Below the pieces are notes generated by a model. It was not told where the DNA came from. It searched no databases and saw only the letters and a program-made list of their open reading frames with translations. Shown here in pieces: positions 38,939-49,100 of a DNA stretch of 64,000 bases (positions within the stretch are counted from its first letter, which is position 1; each line of letters starts with the position of its first letter). This DNA comes from Adineta ricciae (lineage: Eukaryota > Rotifera > Eurotatoria > Adinetida > Adinetidae), in assembly GCA_905250025.1 (NCBI GenBank), contig CAJNOJ010000155.1, positions 9,912 to 73,911 of the forward strand, given 5' to 3'. A program made the translations under genes and the position numbers.

Positions 38939-41900
38939 ATGCACGCGGAATGTAAGTTGCACTCATTTCTTCATTTTTTAATCTCTTTTTTGCTTGTCAT
39001 AGGTAAATTTGTACCGAAAACTGAATCTGCTAATCATCGCTGTTGTTTCTTCTCACGATTTGATCATAATGTTCATCCTGTGATTGACACACGACAATTT
39101 CAATTTGAAGAATCCGAAAGTCAACAACGACGTCAAGTCGAAGCGTTTATTTTTTCTAAATTAGAAGAATATTCTCGTGAGAAATCGACAACATTCTTTC
39201 ATCTGACTTCATTTTCTCATATACGTCGTCGTTTGAAACGTGATTTGAAATCGTTTCTTAAACGAATCCATCCGTACTTGGTTCCTGAAGAAAAACTCAT
39301 TCAATGGCTCGATGAAACATTGCAAAGAATCACTTCTCATCTACCACATTTACATTCTTTATTCAATTCTTCAAATGATTTGCAAAAACTATTTGCACAG
39401 GAGAATTCCTTTTCATCGGCAACTATCAACACTCAATGGCAACAATTGCAGCTCAAACGAGCAAAGGAAATACTTCCAAATACATCTGAAGATCTCTTAG
39501 ACGAATATCGGAAACATGTTGTTGAGAAACTTACACCAAAGAAACTGGAAAACAATCGATTATCATTGAAAAGCAAAGATCCAATCGATTTAGATGTTAA
39601 ATTTAATGAAGCGGAACTAGTCGGAAGGGAGTATTTAACAAAAATCTTTGATGACTATCAAAAACGTCAATATCCGAATGTGAATTTGCTGAGAGAAATG
39701 ATTCAGCTTGGAATGAATCAGATGGTCAAACGACCGAAAACAGACGAATTTCGAAATGCTTTGTCGTCATCGAATGTTCTTGTTAAAGCAATGTTTATCA
39801 TCAAAAGCAAAAACGCTTATACAATGAGTTTGAAAAATATCGCCGACGATTTTATGGTAAAAGCTCTTCGAATTTTACAAACTTTTCTAAGTTTTATTTA
39901 GTTTCTTCGTTTCGGTCGTTCACTTGACTATGATATGAATGAAAAAGATTCGATTACTTCAAGATTTGCCTCGTTAATACACATGTTTTTGAATACCATC
40001 TCAACTCTGCTTCATTCAGTTCAATCGGAAACATCTCTCACGACATTTTCTCAATTTGATTCGAATTTATCTTCAGAAGAGATCCTCTCACCACTTGTGT
40101 ATATTGATCAATGGACATGGTTGATCCAGAAATGGAAAATCGCTTTGCAAACATTTCCAGTTCATTTGACGAAATCTGGCGCGTTCGGTCGACTTATCCG
40201 AACGACGATCGGAGTTGGAATAGCTCGACTGTATGGATTCGCGGAAAACAATGATCACGAAGATTTAGATAGTAAGTTTTTTCAAGCATTACAAATGGGA
40301 TTTTATTACGGAGTTGCTTATGCACTTGTTGATGGATTGCAAGACAGTGATAATAACGAAGAACAACAACATTCAATCGATGTTGATCACTGGTTAAGTG
40401 AAATGGAGCGAATCCTATGCGGACATGAATTGGATCCATCATCATTGCCTCAACTACCGATGACATCGCTTTTGCTTGAAACTTTTCATAGTCTTGTCCA
40501 ATTAACATCAGTGAATTCAATTGCTGAAGAGACATTTGTCGATCTCGCGTTGCTTCTCCGTTCACAAAGAGCGGATAAGAAAGATTCGAAACGGATTTAT
40601 CAAAACAACATTGAGCTTTATCTTGGATCATTGATGAAATCACATTTTACCTATACTGCAACGGCTTTCATGGGTGGCGCACGAATGGTTGAGGGTCATG
40701 AACGTCTATGGACAATGCCATTCCTCGGACAATTAACAGACGATTGTCGTGATTTTAATGAAGACCGTCGAGATAATTCGGTCACACCCGTTACGTACTA
40801 TGCTCAACATAAAGAGTCCAATGTGTTGAATCCATTTTTTGTCTTTCTGTTCGTTTGCGAAGATTTGTATCTGCAAAGTCAGCGAGATGCGAATACAGGA
40901 GCATTTCTGGGACGTCGAATCATTCGAACACTACGATCGTTGCAAAAAGATTTCAACGAATTTTTACTTATTTTCGTTTCTCCAACCTATCCAGAGTTAT
41001 TCAAATATACTCTTTCATTAGAGAAACTCTTCGATCGCGTTAGTGATCCAGAAAAGTCTGTCTTTCGTCGCATGAACCAATTCGGTATTGATTATTCTTT
41101 TAACCATCGAAAAGTTGAAACCTTCGCTTTTGATCATTTACCTCTAATCGAAAAACAATTAACAAGAATGCCTAACAACAACGATCCAATCGTTCTTGGA
41201 ATGAACCATAGCCTCAAAGCCGGTGGAAAGCGTCTTCGTCCATTACTTCTTCTCATGGTTACTCAACTGTATCATATCGACATCAAACGTGTTTTACCTT
41301 TGGCAATCGCCATTGAGTATCTTCATACAAGTAGTTTAATCTTTGACGATCTTCCTGCACAGGACAATGCACCATTACGACGAGGACAACCGACGCTTCA
41401 CATGCCAATCGAAAGTGATCAGAACAACATTCCATCATCGTTAACAGAAGGACGAGCTCAATTAGTCGCAGTTGATCTAATTGCTCAGGCGATCCGACTG
41501 GTAACTGTAGATTTACATCGTGAAGGTTTTCCATATGAAAGTATCAATCAAGTAACAGCAGAACTATCACAATCAATGGATGAACTTTGTCACGGACAAT
41601 TTCTTGATCTGCAAGCAGCGAGAGTGAAGAGAACAACATTGACGATTGACGAACTTGATCATATCGCTCAGTTGAAAACTGGAAAAGCAATTGAGGTTGT
41701 TCTCGTTTGTCCTGTGATTCTTGCACAAATCGATCAAAATTCGCTAAAGAGAACCATCGACCGTCTTCGGGAACTTGGCCGGTTGATGGGAATTCTATTT
41801 CAAATGAAAGATGATCTGTTAGATGTTGAAGGAAATGTAGGCGAACTTGGAAAATTAACAAATATTGATCAACATAATGAAACGATGACTTACGTGAGTT

Positions 41901-42034
41901 TATTGGGAATTGAAAACACTCGACAACGTTTAAAAAGCAAACGAAAAGAAGCAGAAAAGATTCTCAATGAACTATGGCCTCAAGCAGGAACTATTCGAGA
42001 TGTTATCCGACATATTTGTGAACGAAAAAACTAA
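38939..42034 (+). CDS. Two-module polyprenyl (trans-isoprenyl) diphosphate synthase
   Basis: Two small introns (38952-39002, 51 nt; 39857-39901, 45 nt) give a 999-residue protein, about three times a normal FPP synthase. The C-terminal module (from about residue 700) is a bacterial-type FPP/GGPP synthase. It has GMNHSLKAGGKRLRPLLLLM, the first Asp-rich motif FDDLPAQDNAPLRRGQPTLH (about residue 771), LKTGKAIEVV, and the second Asp-rich motif FQMKDDLLDVEGN (about residue 926). The N-terminal module also has synthase traits: YYGVAYALVDGLQD (about 432) and GQLTDDCRDFNEDRRDNSVT followed by PVTYY (about 569). Its first Asp-rich motif is incomplete. Such enzymes condense isopentenyl diphosphate with allylic diphosphates. 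Few introns and a bacterial-like module suggest horizontal origin; that is inference. The 51-nt first intron is stop-free, and if retained it encodes a hydrophobic segment. Confidence 0.88.
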
Positions 42035-42783
42035 CTTGTCAGATAATGTTGATTTTTTTTCTAATGATTTTATTTAGAAATATAAATATATAAGCAAATG
42101 AACCAGTTCATTCTTACTTATAGAATTGCAAGTACAATATATTTGAACACAAAGTATGAATGATAACAATACTATTAAGGGTAAAACTACCGAGAAAAGA
42201 CGCGAAGATGGAACAGGAACTACAGAAATAAAAAGTATTATCTTGAAAACTATCAATCATAAGGAACACATAAAGTCGCATATCTATTCGAGCTATCTTC
42301 ATCATTTTCGTATACATTGGAAGTGAAAACAAAACAAATCGAACATTCTGAATGTACATCCTTTTGGTAAAATGACTTTTGTCAATCCACATTCTAACGA
42401 AGAGTAGATTCGTTTTATTTTGCAAATACATTTTTATGAAAATCACTTCACTACACATTCATTCTTTTATTTTTAATAATCATCAATGTAGGATCCTCAT
42501 GGGAAAATGTGATATTCATTGATGTATGCTTGATTGTACAAAAAAACGTGACACTTCATCATATTATTTGTGTTTTATCTGCTCAGTTCAAGTCTGATCG
42601 CACATCATCGATCTCTGCATCCGGGTAAGTTATGATTATCTTTCTGAACGAAAATCAAAGACCCATGCGATTTACATATTTTTATTTGATATTCTCTATT
42701 AGGACCGTATATATTGAGTTAAATCTCAATGTACAACATGTATTTACACAAAAAAAAACAACAAGAGAAAAGTGTCTAGTTTG
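42035..42783. other. Intergenic, convergent 3' flanks
   Basis: It lies between the stops of the prenyl-synthase gene (plus) and TFIIB (minus). AT-rich, with AATAAA-like sequences in both directions. Short minus-strand frames have no protein character. Confidence 0.55.
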
Positions 42784-43740
42784 TTAACATTTGGGTAGAT
42801 TCCGTAGCGAACAGGCGGAGAATTCCGGACCGGTTGGTAATAATTGCGATACTTTCAATGAAAGTTCTTTATATACTTGACGAATGGTGCTCTCTGCAGT
42901 TCCGGTTGCTAGTCCTAAGTCTTTTATTGGTTTTTGTTCACCAATAATAGCACATGCCATGTAAATGACTGCGCCTACAACTGATTCTGGTGCTCGACTT
43001 TGTATATCACAAATTTCTTTCGCTCGTTCGCTAATGTGTGTTGAAACTTTGACAATGAGTCTATGATTTTTCAGTTCAAGTCGACCACAGAAACGAGAGA
43101 TGAGATTTTTGACATCCACCGCTTCATGCAGAATAAAATTCGGTAGTTCTTGTTTTATCTTACTAAAACATCTACCAATCTTCACTTTCGATACACCCGG
43201 CGCAATGCCACATATTTCTTTAATTGTACGCGGCATACCTCCTTGCCGACAAGATATATAAATACACGTGGCAGCAATTGCTTCTTTTTCATAGCCACGC
43301 GCACATTTTGCATCATGACATTTCTTGTAGAGTAAACACGCTTGTTTTACTATTCGGTTTTCTAACGAGATTCGATTGGCCATTTGTCGAATGATGTTAT
43401 AACCGTCTTGTAAAGCTCTGTCTCCTGATGATGTCTGGACCGATGTAGTTTTATATTTCTGCTGGCCGAATTCGTCGACTGCTGGTTTACCTTTCCCTTT
43501 GGCAATCATCGTATCGAATGTATTGTTGTCAAATAAGAAATTATCTGGACCACCGACGCGACACATGTCTTTCGCATCGGTGTCATTGGCAAATGTTCGC
43601 CATTCGGAGCTAACATCGATCGTTCGATCGCCCACTACTAACCCACACTCAGAACAGATCGTATCACCTGCACGCCAATCTTCGATTAACGTCGATTCGG
43701 GATGAAAACGACATGAGAGGGTTTGCATGTTCCGTGTCAT
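42784..43740 (-). CDS. GTF2B: General transcription factor IIB
   Basis: A single uninterrupted frame of 318 codons, close to the 316 of human TFIIB. The N-terminal zinc ribbon has CRFHPEST and CSECGLVVGDR ligands (C-x2-H, C-x2-C). The B-reader and linker VSSEWRTFANDTDAKDMCRV follow. The first cyclin repeat includes DGYNIIRQMANRISLENRIV and YEKEAIAATCIYISCRQGG, then RTIKEICGIAPGVSKVKIGR. The second includes ISERAKEICDIQSRAPESVV and AAIYMAC-type sequence (GAVIYMACAIIGEQKPIKDL), then TGTAESTIRQVYKEL. TFIIB bridges TBP-DNA and RNA polymerase II at the promoter. It has no introns, in contrast to nearly every neighbour. All functional motifs look intact, so it is unlikely to be a dead retrocopy. 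Confidence 0.97.
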   Translation of the reverse strand: MTRNMQTLSCRFHPESTLIEDWRAGDTICSECGLVVGDRTIDVSSEWRTFANDTDAKDMCRVGGPDNFLFDNNTFDTMIAKGKGKPAVDEFGQQKYKTTSVQTSSGDRALQDGYNIIRQMANRISLENRIVKQACLLYKKCHDAKCARGYEKEAIAATCIYISCRQGGMPRTIKEICGIAPGVSKVKIGRCFSKIKQELPNFILHEAVDVKNLISRFCGRLELKNHRLIVKVSTHISERAKEICDIQSRAPESVVGAVIYMACAIIGEQKPIKDLGLATGTAESTIRQVYKELSLKVSQLLPTGPEFSACSLRNLPKC

Positions 43741-44305
43741 TCTTTCTTATGTCTAGTAAAAACATTTCTTTACATGAGTAAAAAGGGCAGCAGTATACCT
43801 CAGTCATTACACTTTCCACTTCGTCTTTCATTCCTGTCGATGCGATATTTGTCAGGACAAACGCACGTCTCGCTTGTACGTCATGGGTTTTTTCCTATGA
43901 CGCCATGTTACCATTCAGTGGGATATTTACAAGGAAATATTAATGCTTTTAATATTTTGTGAAATGAGTTTTGTTTTCGTTGATCAAATTGTTACAACAA
44001 GAGGACACATGTCAAACAAATCAGATTTCTATTCCATGCGTGTTTTCTCCAATATTCGAAATCTAATCGACATCTCCTCAGAATCAAGATTTGCTTCGTA
44101 TATTATAAAAGAATATTTCGGCAAAATTTACCGTGATGACTCACATTTCCTTCCAATGAAGTGTGCGTCATTCATGAGTCTTATTGCACAACATGCTGAT
44201 TGTAATTTCGTAATCGCTCGCTTCACAGTGTTTTTCCTATAAAAAAGGAGATGAAATGTGTTCAGACAAAGCAGTGAAAAAGGTTTTGAGTTTGACAGTT
44301 TGAGC
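43741..44305. promoter_or_regulatory. Upstream region of TFIIB and U2 snRNA
   Basis: This interval separates TFIIB (minus) from the U2 gene (plus) and must include the U2 promoter, which in animals is a proximal sequence element about 50-60 bases upstream. I cannot recognise a rotifer element by eye. A 99-codon frame at 43943-44242 ends just before U2 and looks spurious. Confidence 0.35.
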
Positions 44306-44500
44306 ATAGCTTCACGGCCTTTTAGGCTAAGATCGAAGTTTAGTATCTGTTCTCGTCGGTTTGAAAGCCGGCGCTGGTCTCATTGAGACCAGAGGCACTT
44401 TCAAAGCGGATTTTTGGAGCAGACCATGTACATCTGTGTTTACTCGGATGTTTCATGCGTCTGATCGTCTCGGCACTGCATTGCCGTCGAGTTCGGTCAA
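44306..44500 (+). ncRNA. U2: U2 small nuclear RNA
   Basis: The 5' end ATAGCTTCACGGCCTTTTAG corresponds to AUCGCUUCUCGGCCUUUUGG of animal U2, followed by GCTAAGATC and TTTAGTATCTGTTCT. Stem IIa is CGTCGG/CCGGCG and stem IIb is CTGGTCTC/GAGACCAG. The Sm site and flank GGATTTTTGGAGCAG are identical to the usual sequence. Stem III (about CATG..CATC / GATG..CATG) and stem IV with the GCACTGCATTGC loop follow. U2 pairs with the intron branch site and with U6 in the spliceosome. Compared with the human sequence there is an extra A in the stem I loop. There is also an extra base between GATC and the branch-pairing segment, which reads TTAGTA instead of GTAGTA. The exact 3' end is uncertain. Confidence 0.92.
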
Positions 44501-44502
44501 CA

Positions 44503-44524
44503 CCCGTGTTCTTCGGGACACGGG
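44503..44524 (+). repeat. Nine-base-pair hairpin with TTCG loop just after U2
   Basis: CCCGTGTTC (44503-44511), loop TTCG, GGACACGGG (44516-44524) form a stem with one G-T pair closed by a C(UUCG)G tetraloop. It lies immediately after stem IV of U2 and has no counterpart in human U2. It could be a 3' extension of the RNA or part of 3'-end processing. Confidence 0.7.
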
Positions 44525-44570
44525 AACTACAATAAAAATTCAAAATGAAGATACTAACTATATACTAGTC

Positions 44571-44658
44571 TATTGATATACTTGTGCGATTCGACAGGAT
44601 CGGTAAGATCTTTGCTATCCCACTTGGATTTTACACCGATAGATCCTTCATATCAATA
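44571..44658. repeat. Nested inverted repeat downstream of U2
   Basis: TATTGATAT (44571-44579) is perfectly complementary to ATATCAATA (44650-44658). Inside, GGATCGGTAA (44597-44606) pairs imperfectly with TTACACCGATAGATCC (44631-44646). Together they make an 88-nt imperfect stem-loop. It does not match a known small RNA that I recognise. Confidence 0.45.
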
Positions 44659-46144
44659 AAGATATTTGTATTCATACCACAATACAGTTTTATCGTATAC
44701 ATGTTTGCAATTGAAATTAAAATACATTGATAATCTACTTTTAACTGTAGAAAGTTGTCGTTTGAACGCACGAATATTTTTCGATAGTTTCACCAAATAG
44801 AGAACAACAAACTATGAAATACAGACGACTACAGTTAATGAATATATAGACGATAGTCTATCGAGTATGATATCTCAATGATCAGAGAAAATCATAGATA
44901 ATTTATATATTTTCTTTTGTTTATGAGTAAACAATTGATTTAATCTGCAATCAAATAATTTCATGTCCTGATTATCCAAAAATTGATATATTAACTCGTA
45001 TTACATATTGTTTTCCTTCACCTCAAACACCAGACTTGACTACAAGACAACACTTTCCATTGCCCATCAGATAGATAGATAAACAACAGCGTAGAACATC
45101 TCAATATCAAATTTGAAAGTTGAACTGTAATTTTCTTGTTTTTTGTTCAAAATGACACGAGAATTTTTGCTTCGGAAGATGTCGATAGTTATCAATACCT
45201 TGAAAAAAAGTGAGTGAAGTCATCGTTCGTTGTCCAGACAATGCTCACCCGTCATGTCGAATGATTAAACCACATCGTAGAAGAAACAGCGTCTCGTATC
45301 TATTAATCTTTAATTTCATTTCATTTTTTTGGTTTTCTTTGTTTCTTTGTCAATAATTATTTTCGATTAATAGAAATACTTCATTTTCTCTTTCAAAGAT
45401 TCTCAACTAATTGAATATGTTCGTTTTCATGTTCTTCGAAATTCTATTACCGAAAAATCACAGTCCCAAATTTCACATAATTATCGGTTACCAACATATT
45501 GACGTAAGTATATAAAAATCATCAATAAAAAAGACGTCGCAGAGAGAAATCAAGCAGACATTAATGATGAACATGTTTTTTATACACGGAGATTCACAAG
45601 GTTAGGATTTGAATGAATGGCATAGAAATGAAAAAAGAGAAAAAAAAACGCTGCTTCACTTATATAAATAGTGTAGCAACAGCTACATCTAAAACTCTCA
45701 CACCTTCTGTATGTTTTTTTTTTGTTCTTTTTGAATGATCACTTATACAAATTCTTCTCGATCTCTTTCTTTTCTTCTTCTTCTTATGCATGTTGATATT
45801 ACGTCGATCGAACTCTTTGGATATATAAGTGCAACGTCTCTCCTATTCCTATACACACGCATACAACTTCTTTGTCTCTTGGATTTTTTTCTTCTCTCGA
45901 ACGTTTTTTTCTAAATGAACAAGAAATACACTTCTCTATAACTCGTTTTGTTTTCTCTACCGTGCGCCTGATATAATATATACATGTGCGTGCGAATACC
46001 GAAGAAAAATATCTTACAAAAGTCAAGATATTAAACCTTGCCATTAGGTGCTTGGTCAACAGCGGAATAGGAGAAGAAACACGGCACATTCATTATTTCA
46101 ATTCAAGCTCATGAGCACCAGTATTTCTATCCAATTTGAGCACG
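44659..46144. other. Intergenic, no gene recognised
   Basis: About 1.5 kb of AT-rich sequence with pyrimidine-rich and A-rich runs (45640-45660, 45716-45785). The minus-strand frame at 45799-46089 is low-complexity. It must contain the promoter of the downstream coiled-coil gene. Confidence 0.5.
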
Positions 46145-49100
46145 ATGTATCCAGGAACTCGACGAAAAAAGCGTACAGATAGTATGAAAGTGACTACTGG
46201 GGAACGGGAATCTGAAGCAGAAGAAGAAGAAGATGATGATGATGATGGTGATCATTCGCATTCGAAAATCAAACATCAAACGAGAGATCCGTCAAAATCG
46301 ACTCATTCTGCTGCGATTGCTTCGTTGTTCAGCCTTGCAAGTAAGAATCAACATATACTTTTCTCGCTTTTACATAAACAATCGACTTTTTCTCTTCGAA
46401 AACCGTCCAAAATCGATGTTAAGATGACAACACTCGTCTTATAAAATGTTTGCAGATGTACAGCTTCCTGTCTGTTGTTTCTCTTGAATTTTATGGTTTT
46501 ACTCAAATGTCCTTATACTTTCCTTACCTGTATTCATATTCCGAAGATTTATCTTTGATGGTCAAGGATCTTCCATCGAAGAGGAACCAAAACTTCTTGA
46601 AATTATCATTCGTCCTTGTGTGAAACAGTTTTTTGTTTAGTTTAATTGCTCTTAGAATGAAGTTTTGAAGTGGAGCAAGACTGAAACATTTTTAATTAAG
46701 CGCAGTTTGACGTCCCGTTACTCTCGTTGAAATGTTAACAAAAAACAGCACGTTTACTACATATTTTCATTTGATTATACAAAAACCTTCGCTTCGATGA
46801 TTGAAACATTGACAAAAGTTCATTTTTGTTCGAAATCTTTTCTTGAATCATCACAATCTCTCTTGACTATTCTAGTGCCTACAACTACCGAACATGACCG
46901 ACAATTACCTAATGCAGCGGCCCTTCAAGTTGCGCATATACTCGAAAGTTCAGATCTTCAGGAAATTGCTCGACTCGATTGGGTTGAACAAATTCAATAC
47001 TTTGTTACCGAACGTTCACATCTCATCAATCAGGTATTATTGCTCATTTGTTTAGCCAATGATCGTATCGGATTAATTTCAGCTCGAACATATTCGAACA
47101 CAATTCGACAAACAATACAATTCATTAAAGCGTCGACTTGATGAAAGCGAAACGAAAAATGAACGTCTCACCGCTCAACATCGATCAGCGACAAAACAAC
47201 TTCTTCTGTATAAAAATCTCATCGAAGCTCCTGAAAACTCTGATTCTCCAACTCCGAAAAAAGATTATCAACAATTGAAACAAACCATTGATTCCATCGT
47301 CAAAGAAAACAACCATCTATACGCCGAATTACAAGAATTCATAACCAGCGATCCCGTCTATGATCAAGTGAAGCTACTTGAAACCACCAATCGACATTTA
47401 CAACAAGAATTACTTCAAAGCAGCAATCAAAACGCTCAATTAAAGAAGCTTATCAACGTCGATGAAATCAAACATTTGAAAACTCTTCTCGCCAAAACCT
47501 CCGATGAATGCGAACAATTGCGATTATTAAATAAAAAACTGGTTAACGAAATTGAGCATCGACGAGGACAAACACAAACTTCATCACCCAAACAGGTTTG
47601 TACAAGAAAAGAAAACTTGTTTGTAATTGGATTCTTTCACATTACTTTCGATTTTTGAACACTTCATATAACAAAAGCATTTGATTTCATATTTACTCTT
47701 TAATAACCGATCTGGCAATTTCATGAACCTTGGATTGATCAGATTTCTCATGTATCGTTATGAATGTTGACCTGAGCAGTAGAATATCTGAGACGATGAC
47801 CTTGCGAAGCGAAAGAAACGAGTTTAATGGATGTTGATATAGAGAAAAGAAATGTTCGAGTCGAAATCTTCATTTGAATGAATATTTAAACAAGAAAAAA
47901 TTTGCCACATTGAGATTCTGATGTAATAGAAACTCGAATAAAGTTTAATCAACACAAATACGTCGACGAACGACACAAAAAATTTGCATAGATTTATAGA
48001 AGTGTTCAGGCGCTCGATGAAATCTTCTATTCTTCGCCTTCTTTTTGTTATTTGTAGAATGAAAAGAAAAGAAAAGAAAAGAATATGCAATTCGATCGTC
48101 TCATCAGTTACCAAATGAGTTTTTTTTTGTCTTAGACACACTACAAGAAAAGGATCATCATGTTTACATTACTTTTAATTAGAAATCTTTCATTTCAGGT
48201 ACAAATCTATCTTCATCCACCATCACAACGTTCACCCACATCAAGTCCAAAACTTACCGACGAACAAAATTCACAATTGACAATACAAAATCTTCGTCAA
48301 CTCGACTTAACCACACATTTGCCATTACCATCATCATCGACTCTATCAACATCAGCAAACCTGACCGAATTACACGAACACGTTCAGTTGTTAGAACAAA
48401 AGTTACAGCAGCGAGACCATGAGTTACATACTTTACAGCTTGAAATTGAAAAAGGTACGAGTTCAATCATGAGTTCGATCGAAGATCTGTGCATCGCATC
48501 GAATTCCGTCTCTCCCGTCCCACACTCTCCGATGATTCGTGCGAAATCCACATCCAGTCAACTAAAACCAACAATTGAAGAATTGCAGAATGAAATTGAC
48601 CAATTGCATGATAAATTAGATGAAATAACACGTGAAAATCAAACATTGAGAAATCGAACACGAGAATTCGACACGATCTATGAAGAAAATGAATATTTGT
48701 ATGCTGAGAAAAGCGTTCGAAACGAAGAAATGGAACGTGCACGTATCCGTGAATTAGTTTTAGAACAGGAAATTCGAACATTGAAAGAACGCGAAAAGGA
48801 ATTTCTTGTCACAAGTGACACCACACCCGAAAGTTCGAATATCACGCAACTAAAACTAAAAATCGATTGGTTACATCGAACAAATAACGAATTAGAACTC
48901 GAAAACGTTCGAGTGCGTGAACAACTCGATTTTTTGTCCGAAAAATGTCAAGATTTGAAAAACGAACTTATCCACAAAGATGAACATCACAAGCAAATCC
49001 TATCTGTTGCCGAAGATCAACAGCAGCTACCTCAAGTAAACTAAATTCCCTTCCTCATCTGAGTTCTTCCATATCTTCTTTAGGAACTAATCCGATTGGA

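Noticed and set aside
40194-40643. 149-codon minus-strand frame inside the prenyl-synthase gene
   Set aside because: A shadow of the plus-strand coding frame, which has clear synthase motifs.
43943-44242. 99-codon frame just upstream of U2
   Set aside because: Composition is not domain-like, it overlaps the expected U2 promoter and has no splice partners.
45799-46089. Minus-strand 96-codon frame
   Set aside because: Low-complexity Arg/Lys/Glu arising from a pyrimidine-rich run; no homology recognised.
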